Of a stretch of DNA of 64,000 nucleotides, positions 1-10,234 are shown one piece after another. Within the stretch, counting starts at the first letter, position 1. The number at the start of each line of letters is the position of its first letter. This stretch comes from Lachnospiraceae bacterium V9D3004. Its GTDB lineage: Bacteria; Bacillota; Clostridia; Lachnospirales; Lachnospiraceae. Position numbers and translations under genes: made by a program. The notes under the pieces were generated by a model. It was not told the DNA's origin. It was given only the letters and a program-made list of their open reading frames with translations, and did no database searches. The stretch lies in NCBI GenBank assembly GCA_000621985.1, contig KK211381.1:158706-222705 (forward strand), read 5' to 3'.

Positions 1-1
1 T

Positions 2-352
2 GGTAAGCATAAGCTTCCGACAACACTGAGTCCCAAGAAAACAATCGAAGGATGTATCGGCGGTGTGGTAGGTTCTGTTGTGATCGCTTTCTTCTATGGA
101 CTGTATATATCCAATACACTTGATGAGAAGATTCCGTATTATATCGTGTTTCCGATAATATGCGGGATAGGTGCGTTAATGTCGCAGATAGGTGATCTTG
201 CAGCTTCCGCTGTTAAACGTAATATGGATATCAAAGATTACGGTAAACTGATCCCCGGACATGGCGGGGTTATGGACAGATTTGACAGTGTCATATATGT
301 CGCGCCGGTAGTATATTATCTTATGAAATTGTATACAGGAGGTATATTGTGA
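2..352 (+). CDS. cdsA: Phosphatidate cytidylyltransferase, C-terminal part
   Basis: Makes CDP-diacylglycerol from phosphatidate and CTP at the cytoplasmic membrane, the branch point of phospholipid synthesis. The 5' end lies outside the window; the open frame runs from base 2. The visible 116 residues contain the conserved C-terminal signature of the family (GDLAASAVKR, then KLIPGHGGVMDR with the metal-binding Asp) and two hydrophobic stretches. It is followed by dxr with a 4-base overlap (GTGA), and by rseP, ispG and polC, the usual clostridial order. The identification is firm; only the length is unknown. Confidence 0.93.
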   Translation, partial: GKHKLPTTLSPKKTIEGCIGGVVGSVVIAFFYGLYISNTLDEKIPYYIVFPIICGIGALMSQIGDLAASAVKRNMDIKDYGKLIPGHGGVMDRFDSVIYVAPVVYYLMKLYTGGIL

Positions 353-1494
353 ATAATATATCAATTCTCGGATCAACCGGTTCAATAGGCACACAAACAC
401 TTGATATTGTCAGGGATAACCCTGACGATTTTAATGTTGTTGCATTGGCGGTGAGATCTAACGCGGATATGCTTCTGAAACAGATTGAAGAATTCAAACC
501 GTCACTTGTATGTGTATATGATGAGGCAGTTGCCGTTGACATAAAAGATCGTATTAAGGAGGATGTTACACTTGTTACCGGAATGGACGGTCTAATTGAG
601 TGTGCCGTTATAGATTCGGCCGACATGGTAGTCGGAGCTGTGGTCGGAATGATAGGTGTAAGGCCGGTAATTGAAGCTATAAAAGCAGGTAAGGATATTG
701 CTCTTGCCAATAAGGAATCGCTCGTTACGGCGGGACATATAATCATGCCGCTTGCTGAAGAAAAAAATGTATCGATCCTTCCGGTGGACAGTGAACATTC
801 CGCAATCTATCAGGCACTTCACGGTGAGAACAGGAAAGCTTTGTCAAAGATACTTCTTACCGCATCGGGTGGACCTTTCAGGGGAAGAAAAAGAGAAGAA
901 CTTGTTAATGTGAAGGTAGAGGATGCCCTTAATCATCCCAACTGGTCCATGGGCAAAAAAATAACCATAGATTCCGCTACAATGGTTAATAAGGGACTTG
1001 AGGTTATGGAGGCCGGATGGCTGTTTGATACTGATATTGATAATATTCAGGTTCTTATACAACCGCAGAGTGTCATACATTCAATGGTGGAGTTTGTTGA
1101 CGGTTCCATAATCGCACAGCTTGGAACTCCTGACATGAGACTTCCGATCCAGTATGCGATGTATTATGGACAGAGAGTGTATCTGAAGGGTGACAGACTT
1201 GATTTTGCGGCAATATCGCATATTGATTTTGAGGAACCCGATCCCGAGACATTCGAGGGACTTAAGCTTGCGTTCGAGGCAGCAAAACTTGGGGGAACCA
1301 TGCCGACTGTATATAATGCGGCGAATGAATATGCGGTCGCGAAGTTCCTTAACAGAGAGATCGGATTCTTAGACATAACATCAACGATCCGTAATATGAT
1401 GGACAGACATATAGTTATCGCAGATCCTGACGTTGACACTATACTGTCGGTTGAGCAGGATGTTTATTCAATGATAAACAATATGAAAGGATAG
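349..1494 (+). CDS. dxr: 1-deoxy-D-xylulose 5-phosphate reductoisomerase
   Basis: Second step of the MEP isoprenoid pathway: NADPH-dependent rearrangement and reduction of DXP to MEP in the cytoplasm. The 381 residues match the usual family length. The nucleotide-binding motif GSTGSIG is at residues 8-14, LANKES near 119-124 and the metal/substrate motif DSEHSAI near 146. The start is GTG, chosen because an AGGAGGT site lies 5 bases upstream and the start overlaps the cdsA stop. It shares an operon with rseP (6-base gap) and with ispG, which acts later in the same pathway. Confidence 0.97.
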   Translation: MNNISILGSTGSIGTQTLDIVRDNPDDFNVVALAVRSNADMLLKQIEEFKPSLVCVYDEAVAVDIKDRIKEDVTLVTGMDGLIECAVIDSADMVVGAVVGMIGVRPVIEAIKAGKDIALANKESLVTAGHIIMPLAEEKNVSILPVDSEHSAIYQALHGENRKALSKILLTASGGPFRGRKREELVNVKVEDALNHPNWSMGKKITIDSATMVNKGLEVMEAGWLFDTDIDNIQVLIQPQSVIHSMVEFVDGSIIAQLGTPDMRLPIQYAMYYGQRVYLKGDRLDFAAISHIDFEEPDPETFEGLKLAFEAAKLGGTMPTVYNAANEYAVAKFLNREIGFLDITSTIRNMMDRHIVIADPDVDTILSVEQDVYSMINNMKG

Positions 1495-1500
1495 AGATAT

Positions 1501-2670
1501 ATGAACATAGTTTTAGCTTTATTGTTATTCAGTATAATCGTAATATTCCATGAGCTGGGACATTTTCTACTGGCGAGATATAACGGAGTATATGTAACTG
1601 AATTTTCACTTGGAATGGGTCCGAGGCTGATCACTTTCTGCAAGTCGGATAATGGAATGAGAGTAAAATTCTTCGCCTCGACCAATGCATGTAAAACAGC
1701 TCCGGGATGGGAAGGTCATACATTTTATTCGGTGAAGATACTTCCTTTCGGCGGATCATGTATCATGCTCGGTGAAGATGATATATCAGATTCGGATGAA
1801 GCATTCTGCAATAAAAGTGTATATGCGAGAATGTCCATAGTTTTTGCCGGACCTTTCTTCAATTTTATACTTGCTTTTGTGCTGGCACTTATCATCACGG
1901 GAGTTTCGGGAATAGACAGACCTGTGATCACTTCTGTTACAAGCGGTATGCCTATGGAGCAGGCCGGAGTAAAAGAAGGTGATGAGATCGTCGAGATCAA
2001 CGGTACGGGAATTCATATTGACAGAGAGATAGCAACATATTTTGCTTTTAATCCATTAAGTGAAGAAGATACTGTTGATATGACTTTAAGGCGCGGTGAT
2101 GAGACTTATGATGTTACCTTGAAACCGGTACTTACTGAGAATCTTGGCATATCAGACGGTTTTGCGAAAGGTGCCACGGCAGAACCGGTTGAACCCGATA
2201 AGTCATATAAGATAGGTTTCACTTATGGTTCTCCGAGACAGAAAGGAAACATTATTGAGGTAATTAATTTTTCGTTGTATGAAGTAAAATACTGGATCGT
2301 CACTACTATCAAGAGTCTGGGAATGCTTATAACCGGACAGCTTGGAACTGATGATATCGCAGGTCCTGTGGGAATTGTATCAACAGTAGGCGATCTTGTT
2401 GATGAATCGATGAGTTACGGTATACCTTCGGTAATACTTACACTGATATATTTCAGTATTCTGCTGTCGGCCAATCTCGGTGTCATGAACCTGCTGCCGA
2501 TCCCGGCTCTCGATGGTGGAAGACTGTTTTTCCAGATAATAGAGATCATCAGACGCAAACCTATCGACCCGGAAAAAGAAGGCGTTATCACAATGGTGGG
2601 ATTTGCGGCGCTGATGGTGCTGATGGTATTTATCATGTACAATGATATTGCAAAGTTGATCACAGGATAA
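1501..2670 (+). CDS. rseP: RIP metalloprotease RseP (site-2 protease family)
   Basis: Intramembrane zinc metalloprotease that cleaves membrane-embedded substrates such as anti-sigma factors and signal-peptide remnants. HELGH (residues 17-21) lies in the first membrane segment. A PDZ domain follows at about 140-195 (GVKEGDEIVEING), and the second metal motif NLLPIPALDGGRL is near residue 330-342 with further membrane segments. The length of 389 residues fits Gram-positive RseP proteins, which carry one PDZ domain. It lies between dxr and ispG, the widely conserved position. Substrates cannot be read from the sequence. Confidence 0.95.
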   Translation: MNIVLALLLFSIIVIFHELGHFLLARYNGVYVTEFSLGMGPRLITFCKSDNGMRVKFFASTNACKTAPGWEGHTFYSVKILPFGGSCIMLGEDDISDSDEAFCNKSVYARMSIVFAGPFFNFILAFVLALIITGVSGIDRPVITSVTSGMPMEQAGVKEGDEIVEINGTGIHIDREIATYFAFNPLSEEDTVDMTLRRGDETYDVTLKPVLTENLGISDGFAKGATAEPVEPDKSYKIGFTYGSPRQKGNIIEVINFSLYEVKYWIVTTIKSLGMLITGQLGTDDIAGPVGIVSTVGDLVDESMSYGIPSVILTLIYFSILLSANLGVMNLLPIPALDGGRLFFQIIEIIRRKPIDPEKEGVITMVGFAALMVLMVFIMYNDIAKLITG

Positions 2671-2688
2671 GCTTTGGGAGGAATGGTT

Positions 2689-3747
2689 ATGCACAGAGAA
2701 CATACAAAAGCAGTATCGGTCGGGGATGTAGTAATAGGCGGAAAAAACAATGTTGTAATACAGTCAATGACCAATACAAAGACCGAAGATGTTGAAGCTA
2801 CCGTAAAGCAGATCGCAAGACTTGAGGCTGCAGGTTGCGAACTTGTAAGATGCACGGTTCCTACATTAGAGGCTGCAAGGGCACTTGGAGAGATAAAAAA
2901 GCGTGTTCATATTCCGGTTGTTGCAGATATTCATTTTGATTACAGGCTTGCTATAGCCGCAATTGAAAACGGGGCTGATAAGATAAGGATCAATCCGGGT
3001 AATATCGGTTCAAAAGAACGTGTAAAAGCTGTTGTTGATGCTGCAAAGGAGAGAAATGTTCCGATAAGGATCGGTGTAAACAGCGGTTCGCTTGAAAAAG
3101 AAATGATCGAAAAATACGGCGGGGTAACGGCTGAAGGAATAACAGAGAGTGCCATGGATAAAGTGCGACTTATCGAAAGCATGGGTTATGATAATCTCGT
3201 AGTCAGCATAAAATCATCTGATGTACTCATGAGTGTCGAAGCTCACAAGATCATTGCAAAAATGACGGATCATCCTATACATGTGGGAATAACGGAAGCA
3301 GGAACGATCATATCCGGCAATATAAAATCAGCTATAGGAATCGGTCTGATCCTTAGTGAAGGAATCGGAGATACTGTAAGAGTATCGCTTACAGATGATC
3401 CTGTTCAGGAGATATATTCTGCGAAACTTATACTTCGAACACTCGGAATACGTAAATCAGGCGTTACCGTAGTGTCATGTCCGACATGCGGCAGAACCAA
3501 TATCGATATCATATCTCTTGCAGGACAGGTTGAAAATATGGTGAAAGATATAGACGCAGATATTAAAGTTGCGGTTATGGGATGCGTTGTAAACGGACCC
3601 GGTGAAGCAAAGGAAGCAGATATCGGAATTGCAGGGGGAATAGGTGAAGGACTGCTGTTCAGAAAAGGCGAGATACTTAAAAAGGTACCGGAAGATCAGT
3701 TGCTCTCCTCATTAAAAGAAGAGATAGACCGCATAATAATTTCATAA
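2689..3747 (+). CDS. ispG: 4-hydroxy-3-methylbut-2-enyl diphosphate synthase
   Basis: Penultimate step of the MEP pathway: a [4Fe-4S] enzyme that reduces MEcPP to HMBPP using flavodoxin or ferredoxin. The N-terminal TIM barrel is recognisable (VQSMTNTKTEDV, PVVADIHFD). The C-terminal cluster ligands are present in SCPTCGR (Cys about 263 and 266) and MGCVVNGPGE (about 297-306). A longer frame opens at a TTG at 2674, but GGGAGG at 2676-2681 fits the ATG at 2689 with a 7-base spacer, giving 352 residues, the usual length. It is the last gene of the isoprenoid group before polC. Confidence 0.95.
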   Translation: MHREHTKAVSVGDVVIGGKNNVVIQSMTNTKTEDVEATVKQIARLEAAGCELVRCTVPTLEAARALGEIKKRVHIPVVADIHFDYRLAIAAIENGADKIRINPGNIGSKERVKAVVDAAKERNVPIRIGVNSGSLEKEMIEKYGGVTAEGITESAMDKVRLIESMGYDNLVVSIKSSDVLMSVEAHKIIAKMTDHPIHVGITEAGTIISGNIKSAIGIGLILSEGIGDTVRVSLTDDPVQEIYSAKLILRTLGIRKSGVTVVSCPTCGRTNIDIISLAGQVENMVKDIDADIKVAVMGCVVNGPGEAKEADIGIAGGIGEGLLFRKGEILKKVPEDQLLSSLKEEIDRIIIS

Positions 3748-3830
3748 TTGTTCGCCTGCACATCTGTGTATTGCTACAGTGAATAATGTGTGTTTAAAAT
3801 AGTTATAAGATCAATGAAAAAACAACATAC

Positions 3831-3876
3831 CCGGACATATTAGATATATTAGATTATCCGGATATTTTTATATAAA
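3831..3876 (+). terminator. Weak possible terminator between ispG and polC
   Basis: A short inverted repeat, CCGGA at 3831-3835 and TCCGG at 3857-3861, encloses an AT-rich partly self-complementary loop and is followed by T-rich sequence. The outer stem is only five pairs, so this may merely be an imperfect hairpin. No clear promoter was seen in the 146-base gap. Confidence 0.3.
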
Positions 3877-3893
3877 TATTTTTTGGAGGATTT

Positions 3894-6800
3894 ATGAATA
3901 TTGTTGAAAGTTTTTCCGACTTCAAAATTGACAGGGAAATATCGGCTCTTTTTGAAAATGTAGAAGTAAAAAGAGTATTATATAATGAAAAAAATAAAAA
4001 TCTTACTGTGTACATAGACAGTCCGACGATCATATCATTTACCGCTAACAGAAAACTGGCAGAAAGTCTGAAGATTCATCTGTTTGGAAAAAGTACAAGC
4101 GAGGTGTGGATAGAGGAACATTTTTCGCTTCCGGGCACGTTCGAATTGTCGAGGATAATGTCATTGTACGAAGACAGTGTTCTTGAGGAATTGGAATTCA
4201 CCAATCCGATGCATTATCATCTCTTAAAATCTTCGAAAACCGACATTGATGATGAAGGTAATAATATTACGATCCATATGGAAAAAAGCTTCATATCTGA
4301 CAGATGTGCAAAAGATCTTTGTGAATGGCTCGAAGACATGTTATTGAACCGGTTTGATATTAAAGCCCATGTAAAACATGTATATGAAAATGAAGGAAGT
4401 TCAAAGAAAAGCGTATACAAAGACGGAATTGCACCTTATGAAATATTTGATATGACCACAATGAAAAAATATGAATTATCACCTTTTGATCATGATAAAG
4501 GTATAAGCGTCGATTTTGACGGGATCGATATGGAAGGTGATAAGGATTACATAATCACCGATTCGTCCGAAACCGATGTTATCGAAGGCAATTCCATGCA
4601 GACAGAGGATAACAGCGACACATTTGACACAGGCAAAGCCGGCAAAAAGGCGGATGGAAGTGAAGCTGCTAATAATAAAAAAGATGCTTATGTTGCATCT
4701 GCAGATAATAAATCCTCAGATAATAACGGATCACTTGGAGAAAAGAATGTTGCCGGAAGCAAAAAAACAGACAGCAGATTCTCGAATAAATATCGTAAAA
4801 AATCCGGCGATAATTCCTATACACGAAAATACGGACAGCAAAATAATGAGAATTCCAATGTGATCTACGGCAGGGAAAGCTGTGACGGTGATATTGTTAA
4901 GTTATCAGATATCGAAGATGAAGCCGGTGAAGTTATCGTATGCGGATGCATAATTTTTCAGGAAAAAACCGAGATAAAATCAGGTAATTATATTATAAAA
5001 CTGATCATTACCGATTATACTGATTCAATTGGTGTCAAATTCTTTATCAAACCTTCAGGGTATGAGATGATAAAGGAATATATTGAAGAGGGAAAATGCA
5101 TCAAAGTAAAAGGTAATGCCGAAATTGATAAATATGATCATGAACTTGAGATTGGCAGCATAAAAGGCATTGAACCGGCGCCTGAGATAAGGGCGAAGGT
5201 TAAGAGAATCGATACAGGTGAGAAAAAGAGAGTTGAGCTTCATCTTCATACGCAGTTCAGCGATATGGATGGTGTGTCTTCACCGAAAGATCTGGTAAAA
5301 CGTGCGATCGACTGGGGACATAAAGCGGTTGCGATCACCGATCATGGTGTTGTTCAGGCATTTCCTGTTGCCATGCATGCTCTTGAAGGCATTGCCGAAA
5401 AAAATGAAGCTGCAAAAGATTTTAAGATAATATACGGTCTTGAAGGTTATCTCGTAGATGATGAAAAGCTTCTTGTTGAAAATGAAAAAGGACAGACGCT
5501 CGATGATTCATATGTCATATTCGATATTGAAACAACGGGTCTTAATCCTTATGTTCATCATATTATTGAGATAGGCGCAGTTAAAGTTGAAAAGGGAATC
5601 ATTACAGACAGATTCTCGGAATTCATTAATCCGCTCGTATCAATACCTTATGAGATCGAAGAGCTTACAGGTATAAAAGATTCGATGTTAAAAGATGCCG
5701 GACTTTTAGAGGATGTGCTCCCGAGATTCCTTGAATTCTGCAAAGGAAGCGTGCTTGTTGCACATAATGCGGAATTCGATGTTAATTTTATACGCAACAA
5801 GTCGGTTCTTCTTGGAATCGAATCTGAATTTACGGTATGTGATACATTGACTATGGCAAGAGTCCTGTTAAATGATCTGAAGACATTTAAGCTTAATATT
5901 GTTGCCAAAGCATGCAATGTGATCCTTGATAATCATCACAGGGCTGTCAACGATGCCGAAGCTACTGCCGGGATATTCTTAAGATTCCGTGAGATGCTTA
6001 GGGAAAAAGATGTACATACACTTAAGGAGCTTAACGAGTTCGGAAAAATGACTCCGGATATTGTTAAGAAAAGTAACAGTTATCATATAATTCTTCTTGC
6101 TGCAAATGATACGGGAAGGATCAATATGTACAGGCTTGTATCCGAATCGCATATTAATTATTTTAATAAACAGCCAAGAATACCGAAAAGCCTCATAAGA
6201 AAGTACAGAGAAGGTTTGATAATCGGTTCGGCCTGTGAAGCCGGTGAGTTGTTCAGAGCGATGTTAAGAGGTGTGCCCGAAAGCGAGATCGCAAGTATTG
6301 TTGATTTTTATGATTATCTCGAGATTCAGCCGACCGGTAATAACGAATTCATGCTCAGAGATTCCAAGTACGGCATCAGGGATGTTGACGGCTTAAGGGA
6401 TCTCAACAGAAATATTGTGAATTACGGTGAAGCATATAATAAGCCGGTTGTTGCAACGTGCGATGTTCATTTCCTCGATCCTGAAGATGAATTGTACAGA
6501 CGCATCATTATGGCAGGAAAAGGATTTGAGGATGCCGACCAACAGGCACCGCTCTACCTGCATACAACCGATGAGATGCTTGAGGAATTTGCTTATCTCG
6601 GAGAAGAAAAAGCATTTGAGGTAGTTGTGACTAACCCGAATGCGATTGCTGATAGAATTGAGCGGATATCACCGGTACGACCCGATAAATGTCCGCCTGT
6701 GATCGAGAATTCCGACAATGATCTCAGAAATATATGTTATGAAAAGGCACATTCCATGTATGGCGAAACGCTGCCGAAGATAGTTGAAGACAGACTTGAA

Positions 6801-8591
6801 AGAGAACTTAATTCGATAATCAGTAACGGTTATTCCGTTATGTATATTATCGCACAGAAGCTTGTATGGAAGTCTGTGGAAGACGGATATCTGGTTGGCT
6901 CGAGAGGTTCGGTTGGATCTTCATTTGCGGCAACCATGTCGGGAATAACAGAGGTCAATCCGCTGCCGGCACATTATTACTGTCCGAAATGTCATTATTC
7001 CGACTTTGATTCGGATATTGTAAAGGAATACTCCGACAAATCGGGATTTGACATGCCCGATGCTTATTGTCCCGAATGCGGAGAGCTTATGATAAAAGAC
7101 GGACATAATATTCCTTTTGAAACATTTCTTGGGTTCAAGGGAGATAAAGAGCCGGATATCGATCTTAACTTTTCGGGTGAATATCAGAGTAATGCTCATA
7201 AATACACTGAAGTATTGTTCGGTGAAGGTCATACTTTCAGAGCGGGAACGATTGGAACGCTTGCTGATAAGACCGCTTACGGATTTGTATACAATTATTT
7301 TGAGGAACGCGGCATCAAAAAGAGACGCGCTGAGATGGAAAGGATCGCCAAGGGATGTACCGGTGTAAGAAGAACTACCGGACAGCATCCGGGAGGAATT
7401 GTCGTGCTTCCTCACGGTGAAGAGATCTATTCATTTACACCGATACAGAAACCGGCAAATGATATGACTGTTGATACGATCACAACACATTTTGAGTATC
7501 ATTCCATCGATCATAATCTGCTGAAGCTTGATATACTCGGACACGATGATCCGACCATGATAAGAGCGTTGCAGGATTATACGGGTATCAATATATTTGA
7601 TGTGCCGCTTGCAGATGAGAAGGTTATGTCGTTATTCAACAGTCTGGATGCTCTTGGTATAAGACCGGATGAGATAGACGGCTGTGATCTCGGAAGTCTT
7701 GGAATACCGGAATTCGGAACGGATTTTGCCATGGGAATGTTAAGAGATACATTACCTTCCACATTCTCGGAACTTGTAAGAATATCCGGATTGTCCCACG
7801 GAACCGACGTGTGGGCAGGTAATGCACAGGATCTTATCAAATCCGGTGAATGTACGTTGTCAACAGCAATATGTACCAGAGATGATATCATGACATATCT
7901 TATAGAAGCAGGCGTTGAGAGCAGTATGTCATTCAAGATCATGGAAAGTGTCCGTAAAGGTAAGGGCTTGAAACCTGATATGGAAGAAGCCATGAATGCA
8001 AGCAATATCCCGGAGTGGTATATGAACTCATGCCGCAAGATCCAGTACATGTTCCCAAAAGCACACGCAGTCGCGTATGTAATGATGGCAGTAAGGATCG
8101 CATGGTTCAAGGTGTATCATCCGTTAGCATATTATGCGGCATTTTTCAGTATCCGTGCCAAGACATTCGATTATGAGATAATGGCAATGGGCAAGAGTAA
8201 TCTTGAAAAACACATGAAAGCGATAAGAAGCCTTGACAAACCCACATCAAAAGATAAGGAAATGATCAAGGATATGAAGATCGTACAGGAGATGTATGCC
8301 AGAGGATTCAAGTTTGAACCTATCGATCTGTATAAAGTAAAGACCGACAGATTCCAGATCGTAGACGGGAAGCTTATGCCGGCGCTGAATACGATAGAAG
8401 GAATGGGTGGCATTGCTGCAGAAGCGATAGTGAGAGAAGCATCCAAAGGAAAGTTTTTCTCCATCGAAGACTTTAAACAGCGCACCAAAACAGGTGCGAA
8501 AACAATAGATAAAATGCGTGCTCTCGGATTGTTTGGTGAATTATCCGAATCAAATCAATTATCTATTATGGACTTTTTGAATAACATATGA
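3894..8591 (+). CDS. polC: DNA polymerase III subunit alpha, PolC type
   Basis: Main replicative polymerase of low-GC Gram-positives with built-in proofreading. The order of parts is an N-terminal domain; an OB-fold near residues 335-430; a PHP domain starting at HLHTQFSD (about 448) that is interrupted by a DEDDh exonuclease from FDIETTGL (about 542) to about 700; a zinc module with CPKC and CPEC (about 1030-1064); then palm, fingers and helix-hairpin-helix. At 1565 residues it is longer than many PolC proteins because of a low-complexity Asp/Asn/Ser/Lys-rich stretch at about 225-320 before the OB domain. A good Shine-Dalgarno site (TGGAGG) precedes the ATG. It follows ispG as in other Clostridia. 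Confidence 0.97.
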   Translation: MNIVESFSDFKIDREISALFENVEVKRVLYNEKNKNLTVYIDSPTIISFTANRKLAESLKIHLFGKSTSEVWIEEHFSLPGTFELSRIMSLYEDSVLEELEFTNPMHYHLLKSSKTDIDDEGNNITIHMEKSFISDRCAKDLCEWLEDMLLNRFDIKAHVKHVYENEGSSKKSVYKDGIAPYEIFDMTTMKKYELSPFDHDKGISVDFDGIDMEGDKDYIITDSSETDVIEGNSMQTEDNSDTFDTGKAGKKADGSEAANNKKDAYVASADNKSSDNNGSLGEKNVAGSKKTDSRFSNKYRKKSGDNSYTRKYGQQNNENSNVIYGRESCDGDIVKLSDIEDEAGEVIVCGCIIFQEKTEIKSGNYIIKLIITDYTDSIGVKFFIKPSGYEMIKEYIEEGKCIKVKGNAEIDKYDHELEIGSIKGIEPAPEIRAKVKRIDTGEKKRVELHLHTQFSDMDGVSSPKDLVKRAIDWGHKAVAITDHGVVQAFPVAMHALEGIAEKNEAAKDFKIIYGLEGYLVDDEKLLVENEKGQTLDDSYVIFDIETTGLNPYVHHIIEIGAVKVEKGIITDRFSEFINPLVSIPYEIEELTGIKDSMLKDAGLLEDVLPRFLEFCKGSVLVAHNAEFDVNFIRNKSVLLGIESEFTVCDTLTMARVLLNDLKTFKLNIVAKACNVILDNHHRAVNDAEATAGIFLRFREMLREKDVHTLKELNEFGKMTPDIVKKSNSYHIILLAANDTGRINMYRLVSESHINYFNKQPRIPKSLIRKYREGLIIGSACEAGELFRAMLRGVPESEIASIVDFYDYLEIQPTGNNEFMLRDSKYGIRDVDGLRDLNRNIVNYGEAYNKPVVATCDVHFLDPEDELYRRIIMAGKGFEDADQQAPLYLHTTDEMLEEFAYLGEEKAFEVVVTNPNAIADRIERISPVRPDKCPPVIENSDNDLRNICYEKAHSMYGETLPKIVEDRLERELNSIISNGYSVMYIIAQKLVWKSVEDGYLVGSRGSVGSSFAATMSGITEVNPLPAHYYCPKCHYSDFDSDIVKEYSDKSGFDMPDAYCPECGELMIKDGHNIPFETFLGFKGDKEPDIDLNFSGEYQSNAHKYTEVLFGEGHTFRAGTIGTLADKTAYGFVYNYFEERGIKKRRAEMERIAKGCTGVRRTTGQHPGGIVVLPHGEEIYSFTPIQKPANDMTVDTITTHFEYHSIDHNLLKLDILGHDDPTMIRALQDYTGINIFDVPLADEKVMSLFNSLDALGIRPDEIDGCDLGSLGIPEFGTDFAMGMLRDTLPSTFSELVRISGLSHGTDVWAGNAQDLIKSGECTLSTAICTRDDIMTYLIEAGVESSMSFKIMESVRKGKGLKPDMEEAMNASNIPEWYMNSCRKIQYMFPKAHAVAYVMMAVRIAWFKVYHPLAYYAAFFSIRAKTFDYEIMAMGKSNLEKHMKAIRSLDKPTSKDKEMIKDMKIVQEMYARGFKFEPIDLYKVKTDRFQIVDGKLMPALNTIEGMGGIAAEAIVREASKGKFFSIEDFKQRTKTGAKTIDKMRALGLFGELSESNQLSIMDFLNNI

Positions 8592-8634
8592 TATAATGAT
8601 AGGGATAGTCACAATACATTATGGAGGAAATGCA

Positions 8635-9300
8635 ATGAATCCAAAAGATATGCAGCCGGAACACAAAGTGTCCGTGTTAGTTAATAAACTGGATTTTAAT
8701 TCGGAGATACGCGTTATAAGAGACGAGTATCTGCTTATTGACCTCATTGTTGTAAATGAGAAGATTGTTAATTTCCCTAAGAATGTCAGTGTCAGTATTG
8801 TGTATTTTGATGAAGGTGAAAAGCTTTATGTCTGGAATGATGTGCAGATTGTTCCGGTCAAATTCAAGGATGGTAACAGATATCACAAGATAAGCATGCC
8901 TATTGAAGAGGGCAAAAAATATAACAGAAGAAGACATTTCAGATTGTATGTCGGCGAAGAGATGAGAGTTGATCTTATGAAAGGTATGGAAAAATTATCG
9001 ATCATGCCTATCATAAAGGATGTCAGTGCTTCGGGATTCTGTTTTATATATCAGGAAGATCTTGATATAGGCCACAGGGTTAAGCTGTTTTTTGAATCTG
9101 AAGAAGAAAAGAAACCTATCGAGTTCAGCGGTAAAGTAGTCAGGATTCAGCATAATGAGAATCTGAATTCCAATATGTACGGCTGCAGTATATTTGATCC
9201 GGCAGGTACTCTTGGAAAGATGATCAATGCAATACAGCAAAAGAAATTAAGCGAAAAGAGCGGGAGTGTAAAAGACAGGAACAAAGACAGGGATAGCTAG
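8635..9300 (+). CDS. PilZ-domain c-di-GMP binding protein (YcgR-like)
   Basis: Predicted cytoplasmic c-di-GMP effector of 221 residues. The N-terminal half resembles the YcgR N-terminal beta domain. The PilZ domain begins with RRRHFRL, which supplies the RxxxR motif, and continues with DVSASG, the D/NxSxxG motif, so both halves of the ligand site are intact. An in-frame ATG at 8596 exists, but GGAGG at 8623-8627 sits 7 bases before the ATG at 8635, so that start was chosen. No flagellar genes are nearby, so the target is unknown. It could receive signal from the GGDEF and EAL proteins elsewhere in the window. Confidence 0.85.
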   Translation: MNPKDMQPEHKVSVLVNKLDFNSEIRVIRDEYLLIDLIVVNEKIVNFPKNVSVSIVYFDEGEKLYVWNDVQIVPVKFKDGNRYHKISMPIEEGKKYNRRRHFRLYVGEEMRVDLMKGMEKLSIMPIIKDVSASGFCFIYQEDLDIGHRVKLFFESEEEKKPIEFSGKVVRIQHNENLNSNMYGCSIFDPAGTLGKMINAIQQKKLSEKSGSVKDRNKDRDS

Positions 9301-9344
9301 GATAGTGACGAATAGAAAAGAATACATCTTAAAGGAGAGCTTAT

Positions 9345-10226
9345 ATGCAGGAAAAAATCTTTGGTGGAGAATTATTTGAATCTATACTGGAAATATCGGA
9401 TGTTAGTTCTGTGTTTAATATTCTTCCGAAAACAGAATATATGATTCTTGGAAAACTGATCGGGATGGCAGAAGAGTCCGGTGCAGACGGAAAGATATAT
9501 CTTGAAAATCTCAAAAAAGAATTTGATGTACCCATGACCGTGGTTTCAGAGATGGTTCGTAATATGAGTGATGACGGTCTTGTGATATGGGAACTTGATA
9601 CAGCTAATAAGAAAACATATGTAGAGCTTTCAGCTAACGGAAAAGAGCAATACAGACTTCAGAATGAAGGGATCAATGATTTCACGAAGAAGATCGATAA
9701 GGTACTTGATGATAATGAAAAGAATGCTCTTAAAGTATCATTAAAGAAGGTTGCCGATCTTTTTAACGAGGAACGTGATAAGTCAGAGATGTTTTATCAG
9801 TTCTTCAGAGGAGATCTTGGAAAAGACTTTAATGTTGCAGGTCTCTTAAAACCTAAGAACTCCGTTACTTTTATTCTTAAAGACGATAATATCGGTAACG
9901 CCATAAAGATATTCAAGGAAAGCGGCTTTTCAACTATTCCCGTTATTGACAGTGAAGGAATGTATGTCGGTACGGTTAGTGAGGGCGAACTGCTGATGTA
10001 CATATGTGACAAAGGAATGGATGATCTGAATATCGACATTGTTAATACGATCGTAAATGTTAAAAGGAACCCGGCAGTTAATAATTTTGCCGACAGTAAG
10101 GAAGTTGTACAGGGACTCCTTTCACAGAACTTCTTAAGTCTTGTTGATGATGACGGATTCTTTATAGGTATCATCACCAGAAAGGACGTAATTAAGCTGC
10201 TCAGACAGAAAGCAGAAAAAAAATAA
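9345..10226 (+). CDS. Winged-helix and tandem CBS domain protein
   Basis: A 293-residue soluble protein. Residues about 25-100 look like a winged-helix DNA-binding domain (an MarR-like run followed by a beta wing, VIWELDTANKKTYVEL). Residues about 165-290 form a pair of CBS domains (FSTIPVIDSEGMYVGTVSEGE; FLSLVDDDGFFIGIITRKD), which usually bind adenine nucleotides. The arrangement suggests a transcription regulator or regulatory adaptor that senses adenylate or another nucleotide. That role is inference and no target site was found. A good AGGAG site precedes the ATG. It lies between the PilZ gene and tRNA-Glu, probably in the PilZ transcription unit. Confidence 0.75.
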   Translation: MQEKIFGGELFESILEISDVSSVFNILPKTEYMILGKLIGMAEESGADGKIYLENLKKEFDVPMTVVSEMVRNMSDDGLVIWELDTANKKTYVELSANGKEQYRLQNEGINDFTKKIDKVLDDNEKNALKVSLKKVADLFNEERDKSEMFYQFFRGDLGKDFNVAGLLKPKNSVTFILKDDNIGNAIKIFKESGFSTIPVIDSEGMYVGTVSEGELLMYICDKGMDDLNIDIVNTIVNVKRNPAVNNFADSKEVVQGLLSQNFLSLVDDDGFFIGIITRKDVIKLLRQKAEKK

Positions 10227-10234
10227 AAAAATGC

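Noticed and set aside
6921-7415. A 164-codon frame on the minus strand and the 177-codon frame at 7577-8110
   Set aside because: Both are antisense to conserved PolC domains and their translations look like codon-bias shadows.
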